A stretch of DNA of 64,000 bases from Brachyspira hampsonii (GTDB taxonomy: Bacteria; Spirochaetota; Brachyspiria; Brachyspirales; Brachyspiraceae): positions 677,075-741,074 of the forward strand of contig NZ_MDCO01000012.1 in the NCBI RefSeq assembly GCF_001746205.1. Reading direction: 5' to 3'. Under the pieces are notes generated by a model that made no database searches, had not been told where the DNA came from, and saw only the letters and a list, made by a program, of their open reading frames with translations. Numbering within the stretch: the stretch's first letter is position 1; each line of letters begins with the position of its first letter. The position numbers and the translations under genes were made by a program. Positions 45,406-53,221 of this stretch are shown here, piece by piece.

Positions 45406-45569
45406 TTATATTTGTCTTAGCTTAATTACATTATCAAAAATATTTAATTTGATAATTTCACAAAGGCATGGCTTTATATAATAACTTCCATCTTCTCTTT
45501 TATATTCTATCTCTACTATATCAAATAACTTTAGAAAATCTAAAGTTTTGTAATATTCAAATGTATAAT
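45406..45569 (-). pseudogene. 5'-truncated phage gene (3' end only)
   Basis: On the minus strand, a frame open from about 45580 (in-frame stop just upstream) to TAA 45406-45408 reads LLKEYYTFEYYKTLDFLKLF then DIVEIEYKRED and KPCLCEIIKLN. It has no start with a ribosome site and its composition fits the phage genes. Its upstream part runs straight into the ankyrin gene read from the other strand, so it has been cut by the rearrangement. Confidence 0.55.
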
Positions 45570-46073
45570 ACTCTTTTAATAGTTACAGGAGAGAATCCTT
45601 ATGAAGCTTCAAAACTTTTAGTAGAAAATGGTGCCGATGTAAATGCTACAAATGATGGCGGAGTTGCTCCTGCTACTATACTTTCAGTGTCTGTTCCTGA
45701 AGTAGTTAAACTTTTAAAAGATAATGGTGCCGATTTAGATACAAAATTTTTAGATTATTATCCTCCTATAGCAATTGCTGCAGGTGAGGGTAATTTAGAA
45801 ATAGTTAAGGCATTGCTTGAAAATGGTGCTGATGTGAACTATTATCCTAATGATATAAACTATACTGCGATATTTCATGCTATAGACCAACATAATTATG
45901 AAGTTGCTGAATATTTATTTAAAAATGGTGTTGATTTAAATATAAAAATGAAACCTGATAATGACTATGGCAGAAGTATAAAAGAAAGCTACAATGTTTT
46001 AGAATATGCTGAGGCTATTCAGGATAAAAAAATGATTGACTTAGTAAAAAAATATTATAAAAAGGAAAAATAA
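45561..46073 (+). CDS. Ankyrin-repeat protein, 5'-truncated
   Basis: From about 45570 the frame encodes ankyrin repeats: GENPYEASKLLVENGADVNATND, PEVVKLLKDNGADLD, NLEIVKALLENGADVNY, NYEVAEYLFKNGVDLN. Only four repeats remain, with no signal peptide. The frame is open upstream to 45468, but that part is antisense to phage sequence and does not look like ankyrin. ATG 45561 has no ribosome site. The two complete paralogues that follow both carry a lipoprotein signal and about seven repeats, so this gene probably lost its 5' half. Confidence 0.65.
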   Translation: MYNTLLIVTGENPYEASKLLVENGADVNATNDGGVAPATILSVSVPEVVKLLKDNGADLDTKFLDYYPPIAIAAGEGNLEIVKALLENGADVNYYPNDINYTAIFHAIDQHNYEVAEYLFKNGVDLNIKMKPDNDYGRSIKESYNVLEYAEAIQDKKMIDLVKKYYKKEK

Positions 46074-46099
46074 ATTATAATAATGTGAGGAGTAATTAA

Positions 46100-47203
46100 A
46101 TGAAAAAAATAATTATAACAGCTTTAATATTAATTGGTATAATAAATATAATAAGCTGCGGAGTTGGTAAAAGCGAAAAAACAAATAATACAAATAATTC
46201 AGAAGTAAATAATGAAAATGAATTAAATAATAATAATAATAATGAAATCTATCAGGGATATGCTTCTAATGATATGTGGAGTATATATAAAACTACAATG
46301 TTAGAAGATGAAGAAAAATTATTTAATGAAATTGATTCTATAAAAGATAAAAAATCTTTCGATGAATGGCAGTCAAAAAATCCTAGTAAATCTTCTTTAG
46401 TATTTGCTATTGATAAATTTCCTACAGAAGAAAAGGCTATTGAATTAATATCTTATGGTGCTGATGTAAATATGAAAGATGATAATGATAATAGGACTCC
46501 TTTAAAATTAGCTTCAGAAAATGGATATTTGAAACTTGTAAAAGAACTTATCAAACAAGGTGCTGATGTTAATTTTAGAGAAGAATATCAAGCAAATATA
46601 GATGCTTTATATTCTGCAGTAGAGTCTGAAAAAAATTATCATTTTGAAGTAGTAAAGGAATTATTAAATGCAGGAGCAGACACTGATATTATTTATGGTA
46701 CTAAAGAAGAAAATGAAGATAATATATTATATCCTGCTATAAAAAGATGCGATTTAGAAAAGGTTAAACTTCTTACTGAACATGGAGCAGATATAAATTA
46801 TTCAAATTTTGAGTATGGTCCTGTAATTGCTTATGCTATTTCTCAAGAATGTATTGATATAGTAAAATATTTAGTTTCTCAAGGTGTTAACCCTGCTATG
46901 ACATATACCAATGGTTATTCATATTCAGGTAAAAGTTATTCATTACTTAATGCTGCAGTAGGAAATAAAAATACAGAAATAGCAGAATATTTAATAGAGC
47001 AAGGTGCTGATATTAATACTCAAACTGATAGTGTTTCTGATTTACCTTTAATATTTATTGCCCTTAGAGCTGAAAATATTGAACTTCTTAAACTTTTGAT
47101 AGAGAAAGGTGCAGATACTTCTGTTATTGATAAAGACGGAAAAACAATTTTTGATTTAGCTAAAGAAGAAGGCTATGATGAGATTGCAGCTTTAGAGAAA
47201 TAA
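46100..47203 (+). CDS. Ankyrin-repeat lipoprotein (367 aa)
   Basis: The signal MKKIIITALILIGIINIISC ends with the lipidated Cys20. An Asn/Glu-rich linker (about 22-55) and a helical segment follow. From about residue 95 to the end there are about seven ankyrin repeats, each ending in G(A/V)(D/N), such as AIELISYGADVNMKD, LVKELIKQGADVNF, IAEYLIEQGADIN, LLKLLIEKGADTS. Surface or periplasmic protein binding is expected. gaggag precedes ATG; the upstream region is nearly identical to that of the paralogue at 47479. Confidence 0.85.
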   Translation: MKKIIITALILIGIINIISCGVGKSEKTNNTNNSEVNNENELNNNNNNEIYQGYASNDMWSIYKTTMLEDEEKLFNEIDSIKDKKSFDEWQSKNPSKSSLVFAIDKFPTEEKAIELISYGADVNMKDDNDNRTPLKLASENGYLKLVKELIKQGADVNFREEYQANIDALYSAVESEKNYHFEVVKELLNAGADTDIIYGTKEENEDNILYPAIKRCDLEKVKLLTEHGADINYSNFEYGPVIAYAISQECIDIVKYLVSQGVNPAMTYTNGYSYSGKSYSLLNAAVGNKNTEIAEYLIEQGADINTQTDSVSDLPLIFIALRAENIELLKLLIEKGADTSVIDKDGKTIFDLAKEEGYDEIAALEK

Positions 47204-47207
47204 TAAA

Positions 47208-47361
47208 GTGAGAAAAAGCCGCCTCGATAAGTCATTATTGAGGGGATCATAGGCTTTTTCGAGCATAGCAGCAATAAATAAAAAATCGAGCAGCTGATAA
47301 CTTTAGTTGTCAGCTATATTAAAAATAAAAAATTGAGCGTCTATCAGCTAAAAGCTGATAG
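47208..47361. repeat. Compound hairpin repeat between ankyrin genes
   Basis: Three hairpins in a row: gaaaaagcc...ggctttttc (47212-47260) with an inner cctcgataa/ttattgagg stem; agctgataac...gttgtcagct (47292-47315); and ctatcagct...agctgatag (47341-47361). The first is shared almost base for base with 48691-48738 and, in reverse orientation, with 54944-54996 and 55111-55185. It starts right after the ankyrin stop and could end transcription, but its length and dispersal mark it as a repeat family. Confidence 0.8.
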
Positions 47362-47478
47362 AGATTTTAAAGCTAGATTTTTTATATATAATAATAAGTT
47401 TATCGAAATTAGTATTTTATTTACTTTTATATTTAGTTGTGATATTATAATAAAAAATAATGATTAAGGAGTAATTAA

Positions 47479-48570
47479 ATGAAAAAAATAATTATAACGG
47501 CTTTAATATTAATCAGTATAATAAGCTGTAATTCTAAAAAAACTGATAATACAGAAGTAACTGCAAATACTAATGCTGTTAATACCAATAATACAGAAAT
47601 ATCTAATAATGACGAATATGCTGAAGATAATAATACTGAGGAAATTAATACTGATACTGAAAAAATTAGTGAAGTACCAGAATGGGATTTAGATGCTTTT
47701 AATGATCTTAAAAATGTAAAAGATGCAGAGTCTCTAAAAAGCTGGGAAGAGAAACATGGAGAAAGAAGTTTAATAATGGCAGTAAAATACGGTGATAAAA
47801 AAATGGTTACTCAATTACTTTCTTACGGTGTTAATGTTGATCAGACTTATGTTGATAATGATAGTCCATTAAAAATAGCTTCTGCAAAGGGAGATTTAGA
47901 ACTTGTAAAAGAGTTTATAAAAAGAGGGGCAAATGTTAATTTTAGAGGAGAAGGAAATATTGATGCTTTACATTCAGCAGTAATGTCTACAAATGAAAAT
48001 AGTTTAAAAATAATGAAAGAATTATTAGATGCAGGTGCTGAAGTAGATGTCGAGTACGGCTGGGAAGAACCTTTTCCTATATTACTTGAAACAATTGGAG
48101 TTGACGAATCAAAATGTGATTTAGAAAAATTTAAAATGCTTGCTGAATATGGAGCTGATATAAATTATGATAGTTATGGCTATCCTTTAATCCGTTATGC
48201 TGTTAATGCAGGCCGTTTAGATATAGTAAAATATTTAGTTTCAAAAGGCATTGACCCTGCTATGAAATATGAACTTAAAGAATACTATCCAAATGTAAAT
48301 ATTTCATTATTGGCTAGTACTCTTTATAATAGTGATACAGAAATGGCAAAGTATTTAATAGAGCAAGGTGCAGATGTAAATACTCCTACACCTTCAGAAG
48401 ATGGTTATCCTTTACTGCTTCAGGCTATTGACAATGGAAAAACAGAGCTTGTTAAACTTTTAATAGAGAATGGAGCAGACACTACAGTTGTAAACAAAGA
48501 GAAAAAGACGGTATTCGATATAGCTAGAGAAAAAGGTTATAATGATATTTTAGAGTTAGAAAATAAATAA
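47479..48570 (+). CDS. Ankyrin-repeat lipoprotein, paralogue (363 aa)
   Basis: The signal MKKIIITALILISIISC ends at Cys17 and is nearly the same as in the gene at 46100. An acidic/Asn/Thr linker (about 20-65), a helical segment with DAESLKSWEEKHGERSLIMA, then about seven ankyrin repeats (MVTQLLSYGVNVD, LVKEFIKRGANVNF, IVKYLVSKGIDPAM, MAKYLIEQGADVN, LVKLLIENGADTT) follow. Repeat order and irregular members (the IDPAM/VNPAM repeat) match the neighbour, so this is a tandem duplication. aaggag precedes ATG. Confidence 0.85.
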   Translation: MKKIIITALILISIISCNSKKTDNTEVTANTNAVNTNNTEISNNDEYAEDNNTEEINTDTEKISEVPEWDLDAFNDLKNVKDAESLKSWEEKHGERSLIMAVKYGDKKMVTQLLSYGVNVDQTYVDNDSPLKIASAKGDLELVKEFIKRGANVNFRGEGNIDALHSAVMSTNENSLKIMKELLDAGAEVDVEYGWEEPFPILLETIGVDESKCDLEKFKMLAEYGADINYDSYGYPLIRYAVNAGRLDIVKYLVSKGIDPAMKYELKEYYPNVNISLLASTLYNSDTEMAKYLIEQGADVNTPTPSEDGYPLLLQAIDNGKTELVKLLIENGADTTVVNKEKKTVFDIAREKGYNDILELENK

Positions 48571-48577
48571 AAAGCGA

Positions 48578-48747
48578 GCACATAGTAGGTACCCTTTGGG
48601 TAGCCAGAAAATAAATTTATTTATTTGCTGATTATAGGCGTAGGCGACCAAGTAGGCACTCTTACTTGTAACATAAAAATAATAAAGTGAGAAAAAGCCG
48701 CCTCGATAAGCATTATCGAGGGTCTCATAGGCTTTTTCGAGCATAGC
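48578..48747. repeat. Modular hairpin repeat cluster
   Basis: 48691-48738 repeats the gaaaaagcc...ggctttttc hairpin of 47212-47260 with a perfect inner cctcgataa/ttatcgagg stem. The preceding part (48578-48670) contains taggtaccctttgggta and gattataggcgtaggcgacc....taggca, which recur in reverse orientation in 54839-55080. This is a mosaic of the same modules. Confidence 0.75.
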
Positions 48748-48785
48748 AATAATAAAAGAACAATAAATTATAATATAATGAAATT

Positions 48786-49649
48786 ATGAGCGAAACAAAA
48801 AATATTAATGTATTGAATGATTATTTTGTGAGATATCTATTCTCATCTAAAGACAGTAATCTTATATTACTGGATTTTATTAATTCAACAATGCTTGATT
48901 CTGGTATGAAAACTTTTAGAAGCGTAGAAATTCTTACTCCGTCGCCAAAGGCGGGCAGTCGCCTTAATTATAAGGAGAACTATGAAGATAAAGAAACTAT
49001 TGCAGATGTTAAATGCATAACTCAAAATGGAACCGTTGTTATTATAGAAATACAATTACAGGGCAATTCAAGGTTTCCAGAACGCATACTATATTATTGG
49101 GCTTCTAATTACAGTAAATTATTAAAACATGGTGAAAAATATGATGCTCTTACCCCAGTAATAAGTATTAATTTACTTGATTTCAATTTAGATGACTATG
49201 ATAATATACATTCATGCTATATGATTTATGATACTAACAATAAAAGACTTCTTACAGATCATTTGCAGATACATATAATAGAATTAAAAAAGTTTAAATA
49301 TAATTTACTCAAGCCTGATTTGAATTGCTGGCTTAAATTTTTTACTATGAAAGATAATAAGGAGGCGATTATGTCTGAATTGGTTAAAGAAAAACCTATA
49401 ATGGAAGAAGTACAAAAAAGATATAACAACTTCATAAAAGACAGGCTAATGATGAATGAATATGACAAAAGACAGGCATATCTATATGGAAATCAAATAA
49501 TGCTTGAAGAAGAACGAAGATTAGGAAAAGAAGAAGGTATTAAAGAAAACCAAATAACAACAGCAAGGAATATGAAAAATGATAAAATAGATTTCAATAC
49601 TATTTCAAAATATACAGGATTAAGTGTAGAAGAAATAGAAAAATTGTAA
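48786..49649 (+). CDS. Rpn-family PD-(D/E)XK nuclease / putative transposase
   Basis: Members of this family (PF12784, related to RpnA-E) are DNA-cleaving enzymes reported to promote RecA-independent recombination. Core motifs: NDYFVRYLFSS near residue 11, the catalytic Asp in IADVKCI, then GTVVIIEIQLQGNSRFPERILYYWASNYSKLL (E-x-Q replacing E-x-K). The C-terminal third is helical with the usual EEERRLGKEEGIKE tail. 287 residues, intact. About seven residues (PSPKAGS region, residues 53-60) are extra compared with the broken copy at 1647-2025 and are encoded by a GC-rich insert. Confidence 0.85.
   Translation: MSETKNINVLNDYFVRYLFSSKDSNLILLDFINSTMLDSGMKTFRSVEILTPSPKAGSRLNYKENYEDKETIADVKCITQNGTVVIIEIQLQGNSRFPERILYYWASNYSKLLKHGEKYDALTPVISINLLDFNLDDYDNIHSCYMIYDTNNKRLLTDHLQIHIIELKKFKYNLLKPDLNCWLKFFTMKDNKEAIMSELVKEKPIMEEVQKRYNNFIKDRLMMNEYDKRQAYLYGNQIMLEEERRLGKEEGIKENQITTARNMKNDKIDFNTISKYTGLSVEEIEKL
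48941..48963 (+). repeat. GC-rich mini-insert in the nuclease gene
   Basis: gtcgccaaaggcgggcagtc followed by gcc: about 70 percent GC in a gene otherwise near 30 percent. It is bounded by direct repeats gtcgcc (48941-48946 and 48958-48963) and contains a gcc-aaa-ggc hairpin. It keeps the reading frame. Its cgcc/ggcg style matches hairpin modules near 55148-55162. Confidence 0.55.
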
Positions 49650-49714
49650 AATATTATTAATAAAATAAAGTTTATTGATAACAACAAATTAATTAAAAGT
49701 AATAGGATTTTTAT

Positions 49715-50974
49715 ATGAGCAAATTAGAAATGAAAAACGGTAAATTAATAGTACCAAATCAAGTAACAATACCTTTTATAGAGGGTGACGGAGTAGGAGC
49801 AGAAATCACACCTGTTTCCCAAATGATAGTAAATGAAGCTGTTAAAAAAGCATATAACGGAGAAAAATCTATTGAATGGAAGGAAGTGCTTGCAGGAGAT
49901 AAGGCACAAAAAGAATTAGGTACTCCTCTTCCTGATGAAACTATAAATATTTTTAAAGAATATCTTATAGGTATAAAAGGACCTTTAACTACTCCTGTTG
50001 GCGAGGGAATGCGTTCTTTAAATGTAACACTTCGTCAGACTTTAGATTTATATGTATGTTTAAGACCTGTAAGATGGTTTAAATGCACTTCTTCTCCTAT
50101 AAAAGAGCCTAATAAAGTTAATATGGTAGTATTTAGAGAAAATACAGAAGATATATATGCAGGTATAGAATGGAAAACAGGCACAGAAGAGGCTAAAAAA
50201 TTTTATAACTTCCTAAAAAATGAGATGGGAGTAACTAAGGTAAGATTTCCAGAAACTTCATCTTTCGGAGTAAAACCTGTATCAGAAGAAGGTTCTAAAA
50301 GACTTATACGCTCTGCTATAGAATACGCTATTGAAAATAAACTTCCTTCTGTAACATTAGTACATAAAGGAAATATAATGAAATTTACTGAAGGCGGATT
50401 CAAAAAATATGGATACGAACTCGCAAGAAAAGAATTTGCTAATGAAACTTTCACTATGGAAGAGTATGCCGAGATAAAAAAAGAGTTCGGAGAAGACAAA
50501 GCAAAAGCAAAATTAAAAGAAGCTAAAGAAAATGGAAAAATTATAATAAAAGATAATATTACAGACGCTTTTCTACAAAACACATTATTAAAACCTGAAG
50601 ATTTTTCTGTAATAGCTACATTAAACTTAAACGGTGATTATATTTCGGATCAATTAGCAGCAATGGTTGGAGGAATAGGCATAGCACCGGGCGGCAATAT
50701 CAATTATAAAACAGGGCATGCTATTTTTGAAGCAACTCATGGCACAGCCCCTGATATAGCAGGAAAAAATAAAGCTAATCCTTGTTCATTAATACTTTCT
50801 TCTGTTATGGCATTAGAGTATCTTAATATGAATAAGGCTTCTGAGTTAATAATAAATGCATTAGAAAGATCTTTTGAAAGCGGATATGCTACTGAAGATT
50901 TGGCTAGCTTTATGAATGACGGAGTATCGCTTGGTACTAAAGAGTTTGGAGAAAAAATAGTTTCTCTATTATAA
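49715..50974 (+). CDS. icd: Isocitrate dehydrogenase, residues indicating NAD specificity
   Basis: Oxidatively decarboxylates isocitrate to 2-oxoglutarate. E. coli-type ICDH: IEGDGVGAEITP near residue 22, substrate loop RSLNVTLRQ (Ser101, the phospho-serine position in E. coli), FRENTEDIYAGIEW near 140, LVHKGNIMKFTEG near 215, GIAPGGNIN near 322. In the cofactor pocket the sequence is GTAPDIAGKNKANP: Asp347-Ile348 and Ala354 replace the Lys-Tyr and Val of the NADP enzyme, and Ser replaces the Arg in the later TEDLAS segment. These exchanges are the known determinants of NAD use. Citrate synthase follows 62 bases later. Confidence 0.95.
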   Translation: MSKLEMKNGKLIVPNQVTIPFIEGDGVGAEITPVSQMIVNEAVKKAYNGEKSIEWKEVLAGDKAQKELGTPLPDETINIFKEYLIGIKGPLTTPVGEGMRSLNVTLRQTLDLYVCLRPVRWFKCTSSPIKEPNKVNMVVFRENTEDIYAGIEWKTGTEEAKKFYNFLKNEMGVTKVRFPETSSFGVKPVSEEGSKRLIRSAIEYAIENKLPSVTLVHKGNIMKFTEGGFKKYGYELARKEFANETFTMEEYAEIKKEFGEDKAKAKLKEAKENGKIIIKDNITDAFLQNTLLKPEDFSVIATLNLNGDYISDQLAAMVGGIGIAPGGNINYKTGHAIFEATHGTAPDIAGKNKANPCSLILSSVMALEYLNMNKASELIINALERSFESGYATEDLASFMNDGVSLGTKEFGEKIVSLL

Positions 50975-51036
50975 TTTTTATTAAAAACAAACATTATATT
51001 TTATAAACTAAAAATCAATAACAAAAGGAGTTTATT

Positions 51037-52380
51037 ATGAAAAAAGAATACCTACTATACAAACTATACGACCATTCAAGCAAGCGTATAAAAATTGATA
51101 GCGAACTTTTTCAGAAATATAATGTAAAAAAGGGGCTTAGAAATGAAGACGGTACGGGTGTGCTTGTAGGACTTACAAATGTAGGCGATGTTGTAGGATA
51201 TGATAAAGATGAAAATGGAAATGTATATCCTATAGACGGAAAACTCTATTATAGAGGATACAGCATAAATGATATAGCCGAAGACATTTTAAAAAATAAA
51301 CGTTTCGGTTATGAAGAGGTTTGCTATCTTCTTCTTTCTGGAAAACTTCCAGATGAGGAAAGGCTGCAGTCTTTTAGAGAACTAATAGCAGAAAATATGT
51401 ATTTGGATAAGAAAACTATTATGAATATAATAGATTTGGAAGGTCAGAATATTATGAATATATTATCAAGAAGTGTTCTTGAAATGTATATTCATGATCC
51501 TAATCCCGAAGATTTATCATTAGATAATTTAATGCTTCAGTCTATACAATTAATAGCAAGATTCCCAGCAGTTATTGCCTATGCGTATAATATGTATAAA
51601 TATAGTGTTGACCAAAAATACTTAACTATTACACTTCCTAAACCTAAATATTCTATAGCTGAAAACTTTTTATATATGCTTAAACAGGAGTTCACACCTT
51701 TAGAAGCTAGAATGCTTGATTTATTATTAATACTTCATGCAGATCATGGCGGCGGTAATAACTCTACATTCACAGTACGCGTTACAAGCTCATCAAGAAC
51801 TGACACCTATTCAAGTATCTCCGCAGGAATAGGCTCTCTTAAAGGAGATTTGCATGGAGGAGCTAATGCTAAAGTTATGGATATGTTTATCCATTTAAAA
51901 GACGCAATAGATAATTGGGAAGATAAAAATGAAATAGATGATTACCTTACAAAAATGCTTAATAAGGAAGCTTATGATAACAGCGGACTTATATATGGTA
52001 TGGGACATGCTGTTTATACTTTATCAGATCCTAGAGCTGTGATATTAAAAGATTTGGCTCGTCAGCTTGCTAAAGAAAAGAAAAAAGAATGCGAACTTCA
52101 ATTCTTGGAGTTAATAGAAGAAAGAGCTGTTGAATGTTTTATGAAAGTAAAAGGAGATAAAAAAAGAGTTTGTGCTAATGTAGACCTTTATTCTGGTTTT
52201 ATATATGATATGCTTGGAATACCTAAAGAGATTTATACTCCATTATTTGCCATGTCAAGAATAGTAGGCTGGTGTGCACACCGAATAGAAGAGCTTAATT
52301 TCGATGACAGAAGAATAATAAGACCTGCATATAAAAATGTTATAGAGCCTCAAGAGTTTATTACTATGGATAAAAGATAA
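51037..52380 (+). CDS. gltA: Citrate synthase
   Basis: Condenses oxaloacetate and acetyl-CoA. Catalytic residues are visible: LLILHADHGGGNNSTF (His, about residue 237), YGMGHAVYTLSDPRA (His, about 324) and ANVDLYSGF (Asp, about 388). The start YRGYSINDIAE near 70 is the usual 'YRGYDI' theme. 447 residues. The DHGGGNNSTF form and the N-terminal extension put it in the group seen in clostridia and spirochetes. With icd, it provides the oxidative branch to 2-oxoglutarate for glutamate synthesis in an anaerobe (aconitase not in the window). aaggag precedes ATG. Confidence 0.95.
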   Translation: MKKEYLLYKLYDHSSKRIKIDSELFQKYNVKKGLRNEDGTGVLVGLTNVGDVVGYDKDENGNVYPIDGKLYYRGYSINDIAEDILKNKRFGYEEVCYLLLSGKLPDEERLQSFRELIAENMYLDKKTIMNIIDLEGQNIMNILSRSVLEMYIHDPNPEDLSLDNLMLQSIQLIARFPAVIAYAYNMYKYSVDQKYLTITLPKPKYSIAENFLYMLKQEFTPLEARMLDLLLILHADHGGGNNSTFTVRVTSSSRTDTYSSISAGIGSLKGDLHGGANAKVMDMFIHLKDAIDNWEDKNEIDDYLTKMLNKEAYDNSGLIYGMGHAVYTLSDPRAVILKDLARQLAKEKKKECELQFLELIEERAVECFMKVKGDKKRVCANVDLYSGFIYDMLGIPKEIYTPLFAMSRIVGWCAHRIEELNFDDRRIIRPAYKNVIEPQEFITMDKR

Positions 52381-52422
52381 TTATTAAAATATAGCCAACA
52401 AGAAATTAATAATAAAAAATTA

Positions 52423-52457
52423 AAAGGAGTTTTATTTTATATAGAACTCCTTTTTTT
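52423..52457 (+). terminator. Intrinsic terminator of the icd-citrate synthase operon
   Basis: aaaggagtt (52423-52431) pairs with gaactccttt around a 12-base AT loop, followed by a T-run. Confidence 0.85.
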
Positions 52458-52514
52458 ATTATAAAACAAGAATTATTAATTAGATATATTATATTTATAT
52501 TAATTTAAATAATA

Positions 52515-52548
52515 AAAAAGAGACTTAAAATATTTAAGCCTCTTTTAT
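52515..52548 (-). terminator. Intrinsic terminator of serB
   Basis: aaaaagagacttaaa and tttaagcctctttta form the stem (one mismatch), with T-run on the minus strand, 35 bases past the serB stop. Confidence 0.8.
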
Positions 52549-52582
52549 TAATAAACTTTTTATATAAATAATTAATTTTTAA

Positions 52583-53203
52583 TTAAATATTATCCAATAT
52601 AAGCCTTAAATCTTTTTTATCTATTATAATATTAGCTTCTTTTTTAAGAACTTCTTTGGCACAGAAAGCTGCCCTATTTTTAGCATGCTTAAACATACTC
52701 AAATCATTAGCACCATCGCCAACTACTAAAGTATCATCATAAGAAACATTGAGAAGTTTTTGAAGAGTTAAAAGCATATTTCCTTTGCTGTCAGAAAACA
52801 TCATCTCTCCGCCTACTTTACCTGTAAGTATATTATCTTTCACATGAAAAATATTTGCAAACTCAGCATCCAAATTAAGTTTTTGAGCAAATAAAACAGT
52901 AGCATTCTTAAAACCTCCAGAAAAGCATACACATTTATATCCTTTTTTATGAAGCTCATCAATAGTTTCTTTAGCACCATTCATTATAGGAAGAGAACTG
53001 CAAATTTCATTAACAGTTTCTAATTTGATTCCATTAAGCAAAGATACTCTCATTTGAAGACTCTCAAAAAAATCAATCTCACCTCTCATTCCTTTTGCTG
53101 TGATATCGGAAATTTCATCAGCAAAATTGGTTTCTCTTGCAATTATATCTAAAGTTTCTCCGTCCATTAAAGTAGAATCAAAATCAAAAACTGCTAATTT
53201 CAT
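52583..53203 (-). CDS. serB: Phosphoserine phosphatase
   Basis: HAD-superfamily phosphatase completing serine synthesis. Motif I FDFDSTLMDGET (nucleophile Asp near residue 7), motif II CFSGGF (Ser near 93), the Lys in motif III region, and motif IV VVGDGANDLSM (about 160). 206 residues, with a minimal N-terminus and no ACT domain, as in the compact SerB type. It starts 18 bases after the serA stop on the same strand, so the two are cotranscribed. Confidence 0.93.
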   Translation of the reverse strand: MKLAVFDFDSTLMDGETLDIIARETNFADEISDITAKGMRGEIDFFESLQMRVSLLNGIKLETVNEICSSLPIMNGAKETIDELHKKGYKCVCFSGGFKNATVLFAQKLNLDAEFANIFHVKDNILTGKVGGEMMFSDSKGNMLLTLQKLLNVSYDDTLVVGDGANDLSMFKHAKNRAAFCAKEVLKKEANIIIDKKDLRLILDNI

Positions 53204-53221
53204 TTTATTAGTCCTTATATA

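Larger units (their letters stand above)
42665..45569 (-). mobile_element. Phage tail/regulator fragment flanked by two truncated genes
   Basis: Five minus-strand genes plus the 3' end of a sixth form a compact phage-like block (tape-measure C-terminal part, tail proteins, an HTH regulator). It has no integrase, terminase, capsid or lysis genes. The left edge abuts the truncated acidic-repeat gene, the right edge the truncated ankyrin gene. No direct repeats are evident at the ends by eye. The genes on each side are transcribed away from the fragment and both have lost 5' sequence. Confidence 0.65.

Noticed and set aside
42665-45569. Identification as part of the VSH-1 gene transfer agent of Brachyspira
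   Set aside because: The tail-like genes are consistent with a phage, but I cannot match them to known VSH-1 genes from memory, so I only call it phage-like.
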